From Alphaproteobacteria bacterium (GTDB taxonomy: Bacteria > Pseudomonadota > Alphaproteobacteria > Sphingomonadales > Sphingomonadaceae): a DNA stretch of 64,000 nucleotides. Shown one piece after another: positions 26,608-35,317 of the stretch. Location: the NCBI GenBank assembly GCA_018970445.1, contig JAGWWF010000021.1, positions 1 through 64,000 of the forward strand, in the 5' to 3' direction. Within the stretch, counting starts at the first letter, position 1, and the number at the start of each line of letters is the position of its first letter. Both the position numbers and the translations under genes were made by a program. Under the pieces are notes generated by a model that ran no database searches, was not told the origin of the DNA, and worked only from the letters and a program-made list of their open reading frames with translations.

Positions 26608-27558
26608 GTGAGCCAGTATCTCGACTTTGAAAAGCCGATCGCCCAGATCGCCCAGCGCGCCACCGATTACCGCGCCGCCGGTGACGAGGCCGGCGCCCGC
26701 CATGCCGAAGGCGCGGCGCGGCGGCTGCTGGCGGAAACCTATGCACGGTTGACGCCCTGGCAGAAGACGCTGGTGGCCCGCCACCCGCTGCGTCCGCATT
26801 TTTCCGATATGGTGAAGGCGCTGGTGGCGGATTTCATGCCGCTGTCCGGCGATCGCGCCTATGGCGAGGATGAAGCCATCATCGGCGGCATCGGCACGCT
26901 GAGGGGCCAGAATATTCCGGTGGTGGTGATCGGCCATGAAAAGGGCAGCGACACCGCCAGCCGCGTGCGCCACAATTTCGGCATGGGCCGGCCCGAAGGC
27001 TATCGCAAGGCGGCCCGGCTGGTCGAACTGGCCGGCCGGTTCAACGTGCCGGTGATCACCCTGGCCGACAGTGCGGGGGCCTATCCCGGTGTGGACGGTG
27101 AAGCCCGCGGCCAGGCCGAAGCCATCGCCCGCGCCACCGCGGCTTTTCTGGCGGCGCCGGTGCCGATCATCGCGGCCATCACCGGCGAAGGCATGTCGGG
27201 CGGGGCCATCGGCATTGCCGCGGCCGATCGGGTGATCATGTTCGAACATGCCGTCTATGCGGTGATCTCGCCGGAAGGCTGCGCGTCCATCCTGTGGCGC
27301 AGCGCCGAAAAGGGCCAGAACCGCGCCGCCGATGCCGCCGAAGCGATGAAGGTGACGGCGGCCGACTGCAAGGCGCTGGGCGTGATCGACAGCATCGTGC
27401 CCGAACCGCTGGGCGGCGCCCACCGCGATCCGCAGGCGGCGATCTCGTCGCTGGCGATGGCGATTGCCGCCGAATTGCAGCCGCTGCTGGCCAAGAGCCC
27501 GCAGCAGCTGATCCGGGATCGCCGGGCCAAATATCTGGCCATGGGCCGCACGCTATGA
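26608..27558 (+). CDS. accA: acetyl-CoA carboxylase carboxyltransferase alpha subunit
   Basis: Predicted 316-aa AccA with a GTG start ('SQYLDFEKPIAQIAQR'). Crotonase-fold motifs include 'VIGHEKGSDTASRVRHNFGM', 'ADSAGAYPGVDGEARGQAEA', 'TGEGMSGGAIGIAAADRV' and 'YAVISPEGCASILWR'. With AccD it transfers carboxyl from carboxybiotin to acetyl-CoA in the first committed step of fatty-acid synthesis. accD is not in the window. Confidence 0.97.
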   Translation: MSQYLDFEKPIAQIAQRATDYRAAGDEAGARHAEGAARRLLAETYARLTPWQKTLVARHPLRPHFSDMVKALVADFMPLSGDRAYGEDEAIIGGIGTLRGQNIPVVVIGHEKGSDTASRVRHNFGMGRPEGYRKAARLVELAGRFNVPVITLADSAGAYPGVDGEARGQAEAIARATAAFLAAPVPIIAAITGEGMSGGAIGIAAADRVIMFEHAVYAVISPEGCASILWRSAEKGQNRAADAAEAMKVTAADCKALGVIDSIVPEPLGGAHRDPQAAISSLAMAIAAELQPLLAKSPQQLIRDRRAKYLAMGRTL

Positions 27559-27599
27559 CCCCACTGGCAGGGTTGCGCCGGCGGCTGTAGGATGGCGGC

Positions 27600-29024
27600 A
27601 TGATCCATGCCCGCCTGTCCCTGATCGCCCTGGCACTTGTTGCCGCGCCTGCGCAGGCGCAGGCGCCGCCCGGCCTGACCCCGGCCGAACGCCAGCAGGG
27701 GGCGCAGGCGCATCCGCAGATCCTCCAGCAGTTCGGCGGCGCGATGAGCGGGCCGGTGGCCGATTATGTGCGCGGCGTTGGCCAGAAGATCGCGGTGCAA
27801 TCGGGCGGCGGCGCGCGGCCGCAGGATTATGTCGTCACGCTGCTCAATTCCAACGTCAACAACGCCTTCGCCATTCCCGGCGGCTATGTCTATATCACCC
27901 GCCAGCTGCTGGCGCTGATGAATGACGAGGCCGAACTTGCCTTCGTGATGGGCCACGAGGTGGCGCATGTTGCTGCCCGCCATGGCCAGAAGCGGCAGAA
28001 CCGCGCTGCCCTTTCGAACATCCTGGCCGGCATCGCCGGGGTGGTGACCGGATCGCAGATCATCGGCCAGGGTGCCAACATCGTCGCGCAGTTGACCACG
28101 CTGGGCTTCAGCCGCGAACAGGAACGCCAGGCCGACAGCCTGGGCGTGCGTTACCTGACCAGCGCTGCCTATGATCCGCTGGCCAGCGGCGACATACTGG
28201 CGGCGCTGGGCGCACAGACCGCGCTGGAAGCCCGGTTGCAGGGCCAGAGCGGGGCGGAACCCTCAAGATGGCTGTCCACCCACCCGGCCAACGGCGAACG
28301 GGTGGCGCGCATCCGCGCCGAAGCGCAGACCTTCGTGGCCAGGGCCGGCGCGCGCGCCCACAACCGCGATGCCTTTCTGAACGCCATCGATGGCCTGCCC
28401 TATGATGATGATGCCGCGCAGGGCGTGGTGCAGGGCGGCCGCTTCCGCCATGGTTCGCTGCAACTGGCGCTGGATGCGCCGGCCGGGTTCACCCTGACCA
28501 ACGGGGCCGAGGCGTTGAGCGGCAGCGGCCCCGGTGGCACCAGCTTTGAACTGCGCATGGCCGATGGCACCGGCGATCTGGCTGCCGTGGCTGCCGCGCG
28601 CTGGCAGCAGCTGGGCCTGCAACCGCGCCCCATGCAGGCCACCCGCATCAACGGGCTGGAGGCCCTGGCCGGCAGCGCCCAGGCCCAGACCCGCGGCGGC
28701 CCGGTGGATGCGACCCTGACCGTCTATCGCTGGAACACACAGACCGCCTTCACCCTGATTGCGGTGGCGCCGCAGGGACAGGCAGCGCAGGTGGCACCGG
28801 TGGCGGCCAGCGTGCGCCGGCTGACAGCGCAGGAGGCCGGCGCCATCCGCACCCGCCGCATCCAGGTGGCGCGCGTGGCCGCCGGCGACACGCTGGCCAG
28901 CCTGGCGGCCCGCATGGCCTATGACGACGCCAGCCGCATGGAGCGTTTCCTCACCCTGAACCAGTTGGCGCAGGATGCGGTGCTGAAGGCCGGGGATCGG
29001 GTGAAGCTGGTGGTCTGGCGCTGA
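27600..29024 (+). CDS. periplasmic M48 metalloprotease (BepA/YfgC-like)
   Basis: Predicted 474-aa exported zinc protease. A signal peptide (about 1-20, ending PAQAQA) is followed by the M48 catalytic region with 'FVMGHEVAHVAARHGQ' (HExxH) and the third zinc ligand in 'SREQERQADSLGVRYL'. After the peptidase domain comes a long beta-rich region. The final 55 residues ('VARVAAGDTLASLAARMAY' and 'RFLTLNQLAQDAVLKAGDRV') look like a LysM-type peptidoglycan-binding repeat. BepA-like enzymes survey outer-membrane protein assembly. Its stop overlaps the mutT ATG (TGATG). Confidence 0.88.
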   Translation: MIHARLSLIALALVAAPAQAQAPPGLTPAERQQGAQAHPQILQQFGGAMSGPVADYVRGVGQKIAVQSGGGARPQDYVVTLLNSNVNNAFAIPGGYVYITRQLLALMNDEAELAFVMGHEVAHVAARHGQKRQNRAALSNILAGIAGVVTGSQIIGQGANIVAQLTTLGFSREQERQADSLGVRYLTSAAYDPLASGDILAALGAQTALEARLQGQSGAEPSRWLSTHPANGERVARIRAEAQTFVARAGARAHNRDAFLNAIDGLPYDDDAAQGVVQGGRFRHGSLQLALDAPAGFTLTNGAEALSGSGPGGTSFELRMADGTGDLAAVAAARWQQLGLQPRPMQATRINGLEALAGSAQAQTRGGPVDATLTVYRWNTQTAFTLIAVAPQGQAAQVAPVAASVRRLTAQEAGAIRTRRIQVARVAAGDTLASLAARMAYDDASRMERFLTLNQLAQDAVLKAGDRVKLVVWR

Positions 29025-29419
29025 TGCGCGTTGTGCATGTGGTTGCCGCGGCGCTGGTGGATGGCGGCGGCCGCGTGCTGCTGGCGCAGCGGCCGCCGGG
29101 CAAGGCGCTGGCCGGCCTGTGGGAATTTCCCGGTGGCAAGCTGGAACCGGGCGAATCACCCGAAGCCGCGCTGGCCCGCGAGCTGGACGAGGAACTGGGC
29201 ATCGGCGGCTGCGCCTTCACCCCCTTCACCTTCGTGTCGTTCGCCTATCCCGATTTCCATCTGGTGATGCTGCTGTATTGGTGCCGGGCCTGGACTGGCG
29301 AACCGGTGGGCCGCGATGGCCAGGCGCTGCGCTGGGAATGGCCGGCGGCGATGGCCGCCCTGCCGATGCCGCCGGCCGATCTGCCGCTGGTGCAGGCGCT
29401 GATCGCGGCCGGGGCGTGA
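29024..29419 (+). CDS. mutT: 8-oxo-dGTP diphosphatase MutT (Nudix)
   Basis: Predicted 131-aa Nudix hydrolase. The complete Nudix box is present: 'GGKLEPGESPEAALAREL' followed by DEELGI, right after 'GLWEFPGG', a hallmark of MutT enzymes that sanitise 8-oxo-dGTP. 'LAQRPPGKALAGLWEF' supports this rather than a generic Nudix role. Starts at the base following TG of the previous stop, so it is coupled to the M48 gene. Confidence 0.9.
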   Translation: MRVVHVVAAALVDGGGRVLLAQRPPGKALAGLWEFPGGKLEPGESPEAALARELDEELGIGGCAFTPFTFVSFAYPDFHLVMLLYWCRAWTGEPVGRDGQALRWEWPAAMAALPMPPADLPLVQALIAAGA

Positions 29420-29478
29420 AGGTTGCACGTGTGTGACAGGCCGGCTATGGCCGCCCGGGGCAACAACAGAGGCGACAC

Positions 29479-30414
29479 ATGAAAATCCTGGCGGGCAACG
29501 GCAACCCCGAACTGGCCCAGGCGATTGCCGCCTATCTGGAAATCCCGCTCACCAGGGCGGCCGTCCGCCGCTTTGCCGACGAAGAGATTTTCGTCGAGAT
29601 CGACGAGAATGTGCGCGGCGAGGATGTGTTCGTGGTGCAGCCCACCGCGGCGCCGGCCAACGACAATCTGATGGAATTGCTGATCTGCATCGATGCGCTC
29701 AAGCGCGCGTCGGCCCGGCGCATCACGGCAGTGGTGCCCTATTTCGGCTATGCCCGGCAGGATCGCAAATCGGGATCGCGCACGCCGATTTCGGCCAAGC
29801 TGGTGGCCAATCTGATCACCACCGCCGGGGCCAACCGCGTGCTGTCGGTTGATCTGCACGCCGGCCAGATCCAGGGATTCTTCGATATTCCCACCGACAA
29901 TCTGTTTGCCGCCCCGGTGATGGCGGCCGACATTCTTGCACGGATGAGCATGCAGGACGTGATGGTGGTGTCTCCCGATGTGGGCGGTGTGGTGCGCGCC
30001 CGCGCCCTGGCCAAGCGGCTGGGCAATGCCCCGCTGGCGATCGTGGACAAGCGCCGCGAACGGCCGGGCGAATCCGAGGTGATGAACATCATCGGCGATG
30101 TGCGCGGCCGCCGCTGCATCCTGGTGGATGACATCGTCGATTCGGCTGGCACGCTGTGCAATGCCGCGGCCGCCCTGCTGCAGGCCGGCGCTGCCAGTGC
30201 CACCGCCTATGTCTCCCACGGGGTGCTGTCGGGCGGGGCGGTGGCGCGCGTGGATGCATCGGCGCTGGCCGAGCTGGTGGTCACCGATTCGATTGCCGCC
30301 ACGGCGGCGGTGAAGGCGGCGCAAAAGGTGCGCCGCATCACCATCGCGCCGCTGGTGGCCGAAGCCATGCGCCGCACGGCGGAAGAAACCTCGGTCAGTT
30401 CGCTGTTCGATTGA
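29479..30414 (+). CDS. prs: ribose-phosphate pyrophosphokinase
   Basis: Predicted 311-aa PRPP synthetase. It has the ATP-binding '[19 protein letters not shown]', the flexible catalytic loop '[15 protein letters not shown]', and the PRPP-binding loop '[20 protein letters not shown]'. PRPP feeds histidine, purine, pyrimidine and NAD synthesis. The start has AGAGGCG upstream. It converges with a small secreted protein directly adjacent at 30415. Confidence 0.97.
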   Translation: MKILAGNGNPELAQAIAAYLEIPLTRAAVRRFADEEIFVEIDENVRGEDVFVVQPTAAPANDNLMELLICIDALKRASARRITAVVPYFGYARQDRKSGSRTPISAKLVANLITTAGANRVLSVDLHAGQIQGFFDIPTDNLFAAPVMAADILARMSMQDVMVVSPDVGGVVRARALAKRLGNAPLAIVDKRRERPGESEVMNIIGDVRGRRCILVDDIVDSAGTLCNAAAALLQAGAASATAYVSHGVLSGGAVARVDASALAELVVTDSIAATAAVKAAQKVRRITIAPLVAEAMRRTAEETSVSSLFD

Positions 30415-30624
30415 TCAATCGCCGGTGGTGCGGTTGATCACCGTGCCATCGGGTTTGTAGACCTTTTCCGGCGTCACATATTCGCCCTTGGCCGTGCAGA
30501 TGCCGCCCGGATCCTGCTTGCGCTTGGCGGCGCAGAATTCGGTATCGGGCCGGGTTTGGGCCAGGGCCGGGGCAGCCACGATGGCCAGGGCGGCAAGGGT
30601 GATGGCGATCAGGGCTTTGGTCAT
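30415..30624 (-). CDS. small secreted protein, 69 aa
   Basis: A short protein with a clear signal peptide (MTKALIAITLAALAIVAAP, cleavage after ALA) and a mature part of about 46 residues with two cysteines that could pair ('DTEFCAAKRKQDPGGICTAKG'). ATG 30624 has GGGTGGG before it; a GTG two codons upstream is less likely. Its stop abuts the prs stop. No family recognised. Confidence 0.65.
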   Translation of the reverse strand: MTKALIAITLAALAIVAAPALAQTRPDTEFCAAKRKQDPGGICTAKGEYVTPEKVYKPDGTVINRTTGD

Positions 30625-30684
30625 GCCCACCCATTACACGCGAATGGCTTGCGCCGCCATGAACAAGGCCGCTAATCGCCTGTC

Positions 30685-31722
30685 ATGGATGTGAATCCGC
30701 CCTGTGATGCCCGGCTGTTGCTGGATGGCGATGCGCTGGTGGCGAACTGGCGCGATTTTGCCGCCTGCGGCCCGGCCGAAGCGGGCGCGGCGATCAAGGC
30801 CGATGGCTATGGCGTGGGTGCGCGCGATGCGCTGCTGCGGCTGGCGGCCGCCGGCTGCCGGCGGTTTTACGTGGCGCACTGGCACGAGGTGCCGGCGCTG
30901 CTGCCGTTGCCCGATGGCGTGCAGATCAGCGTGCTGCACGGGGTTGCAGACGATGTGATGCCGGCGGCGCTGGCCCTGCCGGCACAGCCGGTTCTGAACA
31001 CGCCCGCCCAGGTGGCGCTGTGGCGGCAGACCGGGCGGCCGGTGGAGCTGATGGTCGATACCGGGATGAACCGGCTGGGCCTGGCGCCGGCCGAGGTGCC
31101 CGATCTGGCGGCCGGGCTGACGATCGCGGTGCTGCACAGCCATCTGGCCTGCACCGAAGCGCCCGCCCACCCGCTGAATGCGGCGCAGCTTGGCCGGTTT
31201 GCCGATCTGGCCGCGCGTGTGCCGGCCGGCCTGTATGCGCTGGCCAATTCGGCCGGGGCCGGGCTGGGGCCGGCCTATCATTTCGATCTGATCCGGCCCG
31301 GTGTCGGCCTGTATGGCGGCGGCCTGCTGCCCGATGGCCGGCCGTCGCGCACCGTGGCGCACATGGCCGCGCGCATCCTCCAGCTGCGCGATGTGCCGGC
31401 GGGCAGCAGTGTCGGCTATGGCGCGGCCTTTGTGGCTGCCCGGCCCAGCCGCATCGCCACGGTGGCGCTGGGCTATGCCGATGGCTATGCCCGCGGCCTG
31501 TCCAACCGGGGCTGGGCGCTGGCCGGCGGGGTGCGCTGCCCGGCGGCAGGGCGGGTTTCGATGGATCTGGCCGCCTTTGATGTGACCGATGCGCCGCCAC
31601 TGGCCGAAGGCGACTGGCTTGACATTCCCTTCGATCCCGAAGCGATGGCGGCGGTTTCGGGGCGCACCAGCTATGAACTTCTGGTGGCGCTGGGCCGGCG
31701 TTTTGAACGGGTGTGGGCATGA
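30685..31722 (+). CDS. alr: alanine racemase
   Basis: Predicted 345-aa PLP fold-type III enzyme. The PLP lysine is in 'AAIKADGYGVGARDAL', 'HSHLAC' and 'RPGVGLYGGG' line the cofactor site, and the second catalytic residue, Tyr, is in 'SSVGYGAAFVAARPS'. It makes D-alanine for peptidoglycan. Slightly shorter than many Alr proteins. Its stop overlaps the first ATG of mlaE, opening an unbroken chain of five overlapped genes to 34586. Confidence 0.95.
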   Translation: MDVNPPCDARLLLDGDALVANWRDFAACGPAEAGAAIKADGYGVGARDALLRLAAAGCRRFYVAHWHEVPALLPLPDGVQISVLHGVADDVMPAALALPAQPVLNTPAQVALWRQTGRPVELMVDTGMNRLGLAPAEVPDLAAGLTIAVLHSHLACTEAPAHPLNAAQLGRFADLAARVPAGLYALANSAGAGLGPAYHFDLIRPGVGLYGGGLLPDGRPSRTVAHMAARILQLRDVPAGSSVGYGAAFVAARPSRIATVALGYADGYARGLSNRGWALAGGVRCPAAGRVSMDLAAFDVTDAPPLAEGDWLDIPFDPEAMAAVSGRTSYELLVALGRRFERVWA

Positions 31723-32492
31723 TGGCGCTGGTGGCCATTGGCGCGTCGGTGCTGGCGGCCTTTGCGGCCGTGGGCCGGCTGGCGCGCTTTGCCGGCACGG
31801 CGCTGATCCGGCTGGTGCAGCCGCCCTGGTATCCGGCGCAATGGCTGAACCAGATGCTGGTGATCGGCTGGCTGTCGCTGCCGGTGGTGGGGTTGACGGC
31901 GATCTTCACCGGATCGGCGCTGGCGCAGCAGATCTTCATCGGCGGCAGCCGCTTCAACGCCGCCTCCACCGTGCCGGCGGTGACGGTGATCGGTGTGGTG
32001 CGCGAACTGGGGCCGGTGCTGGGCGGGCTGATGGTGGCCGGCCGGGTGGCCAGCGCCATGGCGGCCGAACTGGGCACGATGCGGGTGACCGAACAGATTG
32101 ATGCGCTGGTGACGCTGCGCACCGATCCGTTCCGCTGGCTGGTGGCGCCGCGCATCCTGGCCGCGGTGCTGGTGATGCCGTTTCTGGTGCTGGTGTCGAA
32201 CGCGCTGGGGGTGATGGGCGGCTGGCTGCTGGCCACGCAGCGGCTGGGGTTCAATTCGGCGCAATATCTGGCCACCACCGCGCGCTATCTTCAGGTGGAT
32301 GATGTGGCCTCGTCGCTGGTCAAGGCGGCGGTGTTCGGATTCTTCATCGCGCTGATGGGCTGTTTTCACGGCTATCACAGCGGCGGCGGCGCGGCCGGCG
32401 TGGGGCGGGCCACCACCAATGCCGTCGTTTCCAGCTTCATCCTGATCCTGCTGGCCAATCTGGTCATCACCGTGATCCTGTTCGGTTCATGA
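31719..32492 (+). CDS. mlaE: ABC lipid-transport permease, MlaE family
   Basis: Predicted 257-aa integral membrane protein with five or six hydrophobic helices and the MlaE signatures 'VVRELGPVLGGLMVAGRVAS' and 'MAAELGTMRVTEQIDALV'. MlaE dimers work with the ATPase MlaF and an MCE protein (MlaD) to move phospholipids between membranes. ATG 31719 overlaps the alr stop (ATGA); the stop overlaps mlaF. No MCE-domain gene follows in this window. Confidence 0.92.
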   Translation: MMALVAIGASVLAAFAAVGRLARFAGTALIRLVQPPWYPAQWLNQMLVIGWLSLPVVGLTAIFTGSALAQQIFIGGSRFNAASTVPAVTVIGVVRELGPVLGGLMVAGRVASAMAAELGTMRVTEQIDALVTLRTDPFRWLVAPRILAAVLVMPFLVLVSNALGVMGGWLLATQRLGFNSAQYLATTARYLQVDDVASSLVKAAVFGFFIALMGCFHGYHSGGGAAGVGRATTNAVVSSFILILLANLVITVILFGS

Positions 32493-33262
32493 TCGTGCCG
32501 CGCATCCGGCTGGCCGGCGTGGCCAAGCGTTTTGGCCCCCGCCAGGTGCTGGCCGGGGTTGATCTGGATGTGATGCCGGGTGAAAGCCTGGTGATCATAG
32601 GCGGATCGGGCACCGGCAAATCGGTGACGCTGAAACTGATCCTGGGCCTGATCGCGCCCGATGCCGGATCGATTCTGGTGGACGGGCAGGAGGTGGTGGG
32701 CCTGAAGGGCGCGGCGCTGGATGCGCACCGCGCCCGTTTTGGCATGTTGTTCCAGGGCGGCGCGCTGTTCGATTCGCTGCCCGTGTGGCGCAATGTCAGC
32801 TTTGCGCTGGCCGGCAGCGCCGCCAGCCGCCGGGCGGCGGCCATCGACAATCTGGCCCGCGTTGGCCTGGGGCCAGAGGTGGCCGATCTGAAACCGGCCG
32901 AACTGTCGGGCGGCATGCAGAAACGCGTGGCGCTGGCCCGCGCCATCGCGGCGCGGCCGCCGATCATCTTTTTCGATGAACCCACCACCGGGCTGGATCC
33001 GATCACGGCGGCCGTGATCAACGATCTGATCCGCGAACTGGCCACCGATCTGAAGATCACGGCGCTGACCATCACGCACGATATGCACAGCGTGCGAACT
33101 GTGGCAGACAGGGTGGCGATGCTGCACGCGGGGTCGATCATCTGGCAGGGGCCGCTGGCCAGCCTTGATGGCTGTGACAACCCCCATGTGCGCCAGTTCA
33201 TCACCGGCAGCGCGCACGGGCCGATCCAGATGCCCGGCCTGGCGAACAGGCCAGCGCGGTGA
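32489..33262 (+). CDS. mlaF: ABC lipid-transport ATPase, MlaF family
   Basis: Predicted 257-aa ABC ATPase. Walker A is 'GGSGTGKSVTLK', the Q loop is 'GMLFQGGALFDSLPVWRNV' (the LFQ-xx-ALFDS pattern is typical of MlaF), the signature is 'LSGGMQKRVALARAI', and Walker B is 'IIFFDEPTTGLDP'. It pairs with MlaE. Its stop overlaps the GTG of an ECF sigma gene instead of an mlaD gene, so the MCE partner must be encoded elsewhere. Confidence 0.93.
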   Translation: MIVPRIRLAGVAKRFGPRQVLAGVDLDVMPGESLVIIGGSGTGKSVTLKLILGLIAPDAGSILVDGQEVVGLKGAALDAHRARFGMLFQGGALFDSLPVWRNVSFALAGSAASRRAAAIDNLARVGLGPEVADLKPAELSGGMQKRVALARAIAARPPIIFFDEPTTGLDPITAAVINDLIRELATDLKITALTITHDMHSVRTVADRVAMLHAGSIIWQGPLASLDGCDNPHVRQFITGSAHGPIQMPGLANRPAR

Positions 33263-33831
33263 ACGGCGGGCACGCATCGGCAGGGGCAGCCGAACTGGCG
33301 CGGCTGCTGGCCCGTGTGGCCGATGGCGACGCTGCGGCATTTCAACATTTTTACGATCGCACAAGTGCAAAACTATTCGGCATCATCCTGCGTATCTTGG
33401 CCGAACGGCAGGAAGCCGAAGATGTGTTGCAGGAGGTGTATGTGACGGTGTGGCGCAAGGCGGCCAGTTTCGATCCCGCGCGCGCCAGCCCGATCACCTG
33501 GGTGGCGACGATCGCGCGCAACCGCGCCATCGATCGGCTGCGCGCCCGGCCGGTGCGGCACCAGGCCCCGGTGGAGGCGGCGCACGATCTGGCCGATCAG
33601 GGCCCCGCCCCCGATGCCGGGCTGGTGGCCAGCCAGGATGCCCGCCGCCTGGCCGAAGCCCTGCACCTGCTGGAACCGCGCCATGCCGATGCCATCCGCG
33701 CCTGCTATTTCGAAGGGATCACCTATGATGAACTGGCGGCGCGCGAACAGGTGCCGGTGGGCACGTTGAAAAGCTGGGTGCGGCGCGGCCTGATGCGCAT
33801 GCGCAGCCACCTGGAAGGACGGGAGGCATGA
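33259..33831 (+). CDS. ECF-type RNA polymerase sigma factor
   Basis: Predicted 190-aa sigma-70 family group 4 factor. Region 2 runs from 'FQHFYDRTSAKLFGIILRIL' through 'EDVLQEVYVTVWRKAASFDP'; region 4 is 'YFEGITYDELAAREQVPVGT' and 'LKSWVRRGLMRMRSHL'. The linkage to an RskA-like anti-sigma factor and a fasciclin protein matches the SigK/RskA-type arrangement. GTG 33259 overlaps the mlaF stop, and its stop overlaps the anti-sigma ATG. Confidence 0.93.
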   Translation: MNGGHASAGAAELARLLARVADGDAAAFQHFYDRTSAKLFGIILRILAERQEAEDVLQEVYVTVWRKAASFDPARASPITWVATIARNRAIDRLRARPVRHQAPVEAAHDLADQGPAPDAGLVASQDARRLAEALHLLEPRHADAIRACYFEGITYDELAAREQVPVGTLKSWVRRGLMRMRSHLEGREA

Positions 33832-34586
33832 GCGAGACGCCGCCCCCCACCAACGGACTTGCCGGCCTGACCGAGGATGAGGCGCTGGCCATGGATCATG
33901 CGCTGGGCGCGCTGGGCCGGGCCGATCGCAAGGCGGCCGAATTGCGCGTGGTGGGCGATCCCGATTTCCGCGCCCGTGTCGAACGCTGGCAGACGGCGCT
34001 GGCGCCGCTGGATGAAGCCACCGCACCGGCATCGCCGCCGCCCGCCGTGTGGGCAGCGATTGCGGCCGAAACCGTGGCGCAGGCCCCGCGCGCGGTGCCG
34101 GCCCCGGCCCCGGCCGCACCGCGCGGCTGGTGGCACAATCTGGCGCTGTGGCGCGGCCTGGGCCTGGGGGCGCCGGTGGCCGCCGCCATTGCCGTGGCGG
34201 TGATGGTGCAGCCCGATGCGGTGCCGGTTGTGGCCCCGGCCAGTGGGCCGGCGCTGCGCGCCACGCTGGCCGGCAGCGATGGCAAGCCGTTGCTGGCCGC
34301 CGCCTTTGATCCGGCCAGCGGCCAGGTGCGCTTTGCCCCCGTTGCCCAGAATGAGGCCGGCGCCGGCAAGGTGCCGGAATTGTGGGTGATCGAAGGCAGC
34401 AACCCGCCGCGATCGCTGGGGGTGATCGATATTTCGGCCGGCAGCGCCCACCGCATCCCGCGCGATCGGCTGGCCGGGCTGAAGGAAGGCAGCATATTGG
34501 CGATCTCGATCGAACCGGTGGGTGGCTCGCCCACCGGCACCCCCACCGGGCCGGTGATTGCCACCGGCGCGCTCTCGGCGGCCTGA
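33828..34586 (+). CDS. RskA-family anti-sigma factor
   Basis: Predicted 252-aa membrane protein. The N-terminal cytosolic helices ('[20 protein letters not shown]') bind the sigma factor; one transmembrane helix follows at about 118-134 ('[16 protein letters not shown]'), then an RskA-like periplasmic domain ('[20 protein letters not shown]', '[18 protein letters not shown]'). It should hold the adjacent ECF factor at the membrane and release it after proteolysis or another signal. ATG overlaps the sigma stop (ATGA). Confidence 0.92.
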   Translation: MSETPPPTNGLAGLTEDEALAMDHALGALGRADRKAAELRVVGDPDFRARVERWQTALAPLDEATAPASPPPAVWAAIAAETVAQAPRAVPAPAPAAPRGWWHNLALWRGLGLGAPVAAAIAVAVMVQPDAVPVVAPASGPALRATLAGSDGKPLLAAAFDPASGQVRFAPVAQNEAGAGKVPELWVIEGSNPPRSLGVIDISAGSAHRIPRDRLAGLKEGSILAISIEPVGGSPTGTPTGPVIATGALSAA

Positions 34587-34714
34587 ACGCCCGCCATTTC
34601 CTGCGCCCATTTCGTCGCAGCGACAGCAGCGACCACCCGGCCGCGTGCCGCTCTGTTATGCGATGGCCGCCCGCTACCCCCGGCGGGCCGTTCCCGAACG
34701 ACTGGAGATGCCTG
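34587..34714. promoter_or_regulatory. likely promoter region of the fasciclin gene
   Basis: 128 bases between the anti-sigma stop and the fasciclin start, long for this compact chromosome. A separate promoter, perhaps read by the upstream ECF factor, would fit the usual autoregulated sigma/anti-sigma/fasciclin arrangement. I cannot assign a -35/-10 pair with confidence. Confidence 0.3.
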
Positions 34715-35245
34715 ATGTTTTCCCGCACTGCCCTGCGCGCCGCGCTGTTTGCCATGGCCGCCACCGGCCTTGCCGCCCCCGCCGCCGTGCTGGCCCAGCC
34801 GGCCGCCGATATCGTTGATACCGCCGCCGGCAATGCCGATTTCGGCACGCTGGTCGCCGCCGTGAAGGCCGCCGGCCTGGTGGAAACGCTGAAGGGCAAG
34901 GGCCCGTTCACCGTGTTCGCCCCCACCAACGCCGCCTTTGCCAAGCTGCCGGCTGGCACCGTGCCCACCCTGCTCAAGCCGGAAAACAAGGGCACGCTCA
35001 CCGCCGTGCTCACCTATCATGTCGTGCCCGGCAAGCTGATGGCGGCTGATGTGGTCGCCGCGATCAAGGCCGGCGGCGGCAAGGCCGTTGTCACCACCGT
35101 GCAGGGCGGCAAGCTGACCGCCTCGCTGATGGGCAATGTCGTGATGCTCACCGATGCCAAGGGCGGCATGAGCCACATTCGCGCCACCGACATCGCCACC
35201 AGCAATGGCGTCATCCACGTGATCGACACGGTGGTGATGCCCTGA
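34715..35245 (+). CDS. secreted fasciclin (FAS1) domain protein
   Basis: Predicted 176-aa protein. A signal peptide (1 to about 28, ending AVLA) is followed by one FAS1 domain: '[20 protein letters not shown]', H1 '[15 protein letters not shown]', '[15 protein letters not shown]', H2 '[13 protein letters not shown]'. FAS1 proteins are adhesion or matrix-interacting proteins and are frequent targets of ECF/RskA pairs. GGAG lies 8 bases before the ATG. A strong terminator follows. Confidence 0.93.
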   Translation: MFSRTALRAALFAMAATGLAAPAAVLAQPAADIVDTAAGNADFGTLVAAVKAAGLVETLKGKGPFTVFAPTNAAFAKLPAGTVPTLLKPENKGTLTAVLTYHVVPGKLMAADVVAAIKAGGGKAVVTTVQGGKLTASLMGNVVMLTDAKGGMSHIRATDIATSNGVIHVIDTVVMP

Positions 35246-35266
35246 TCGTGCGATGACGCACAAAAG

Positions 35267-35299
35267 AAGGGCCGGCGGGTTGCCCCGCCGGCCCTTTTT
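35267..35299 (+). terminator. intrinsic terminator after the fasciclin gene
   Basis: A 13-bp GC stem (AAGGGCCGGCGGG with its exact complement), a 4-base loop and a run of five T form a textbook Rho-independent terminator 21 bases after the fasciclin stop. The A-rich other side means it may also terminate the convergent protease gene that ends at 35318. Confidence 0.92.
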
Positions 35300-35317
35300 C
35301 GTTGCGCTGGTGGCGGA

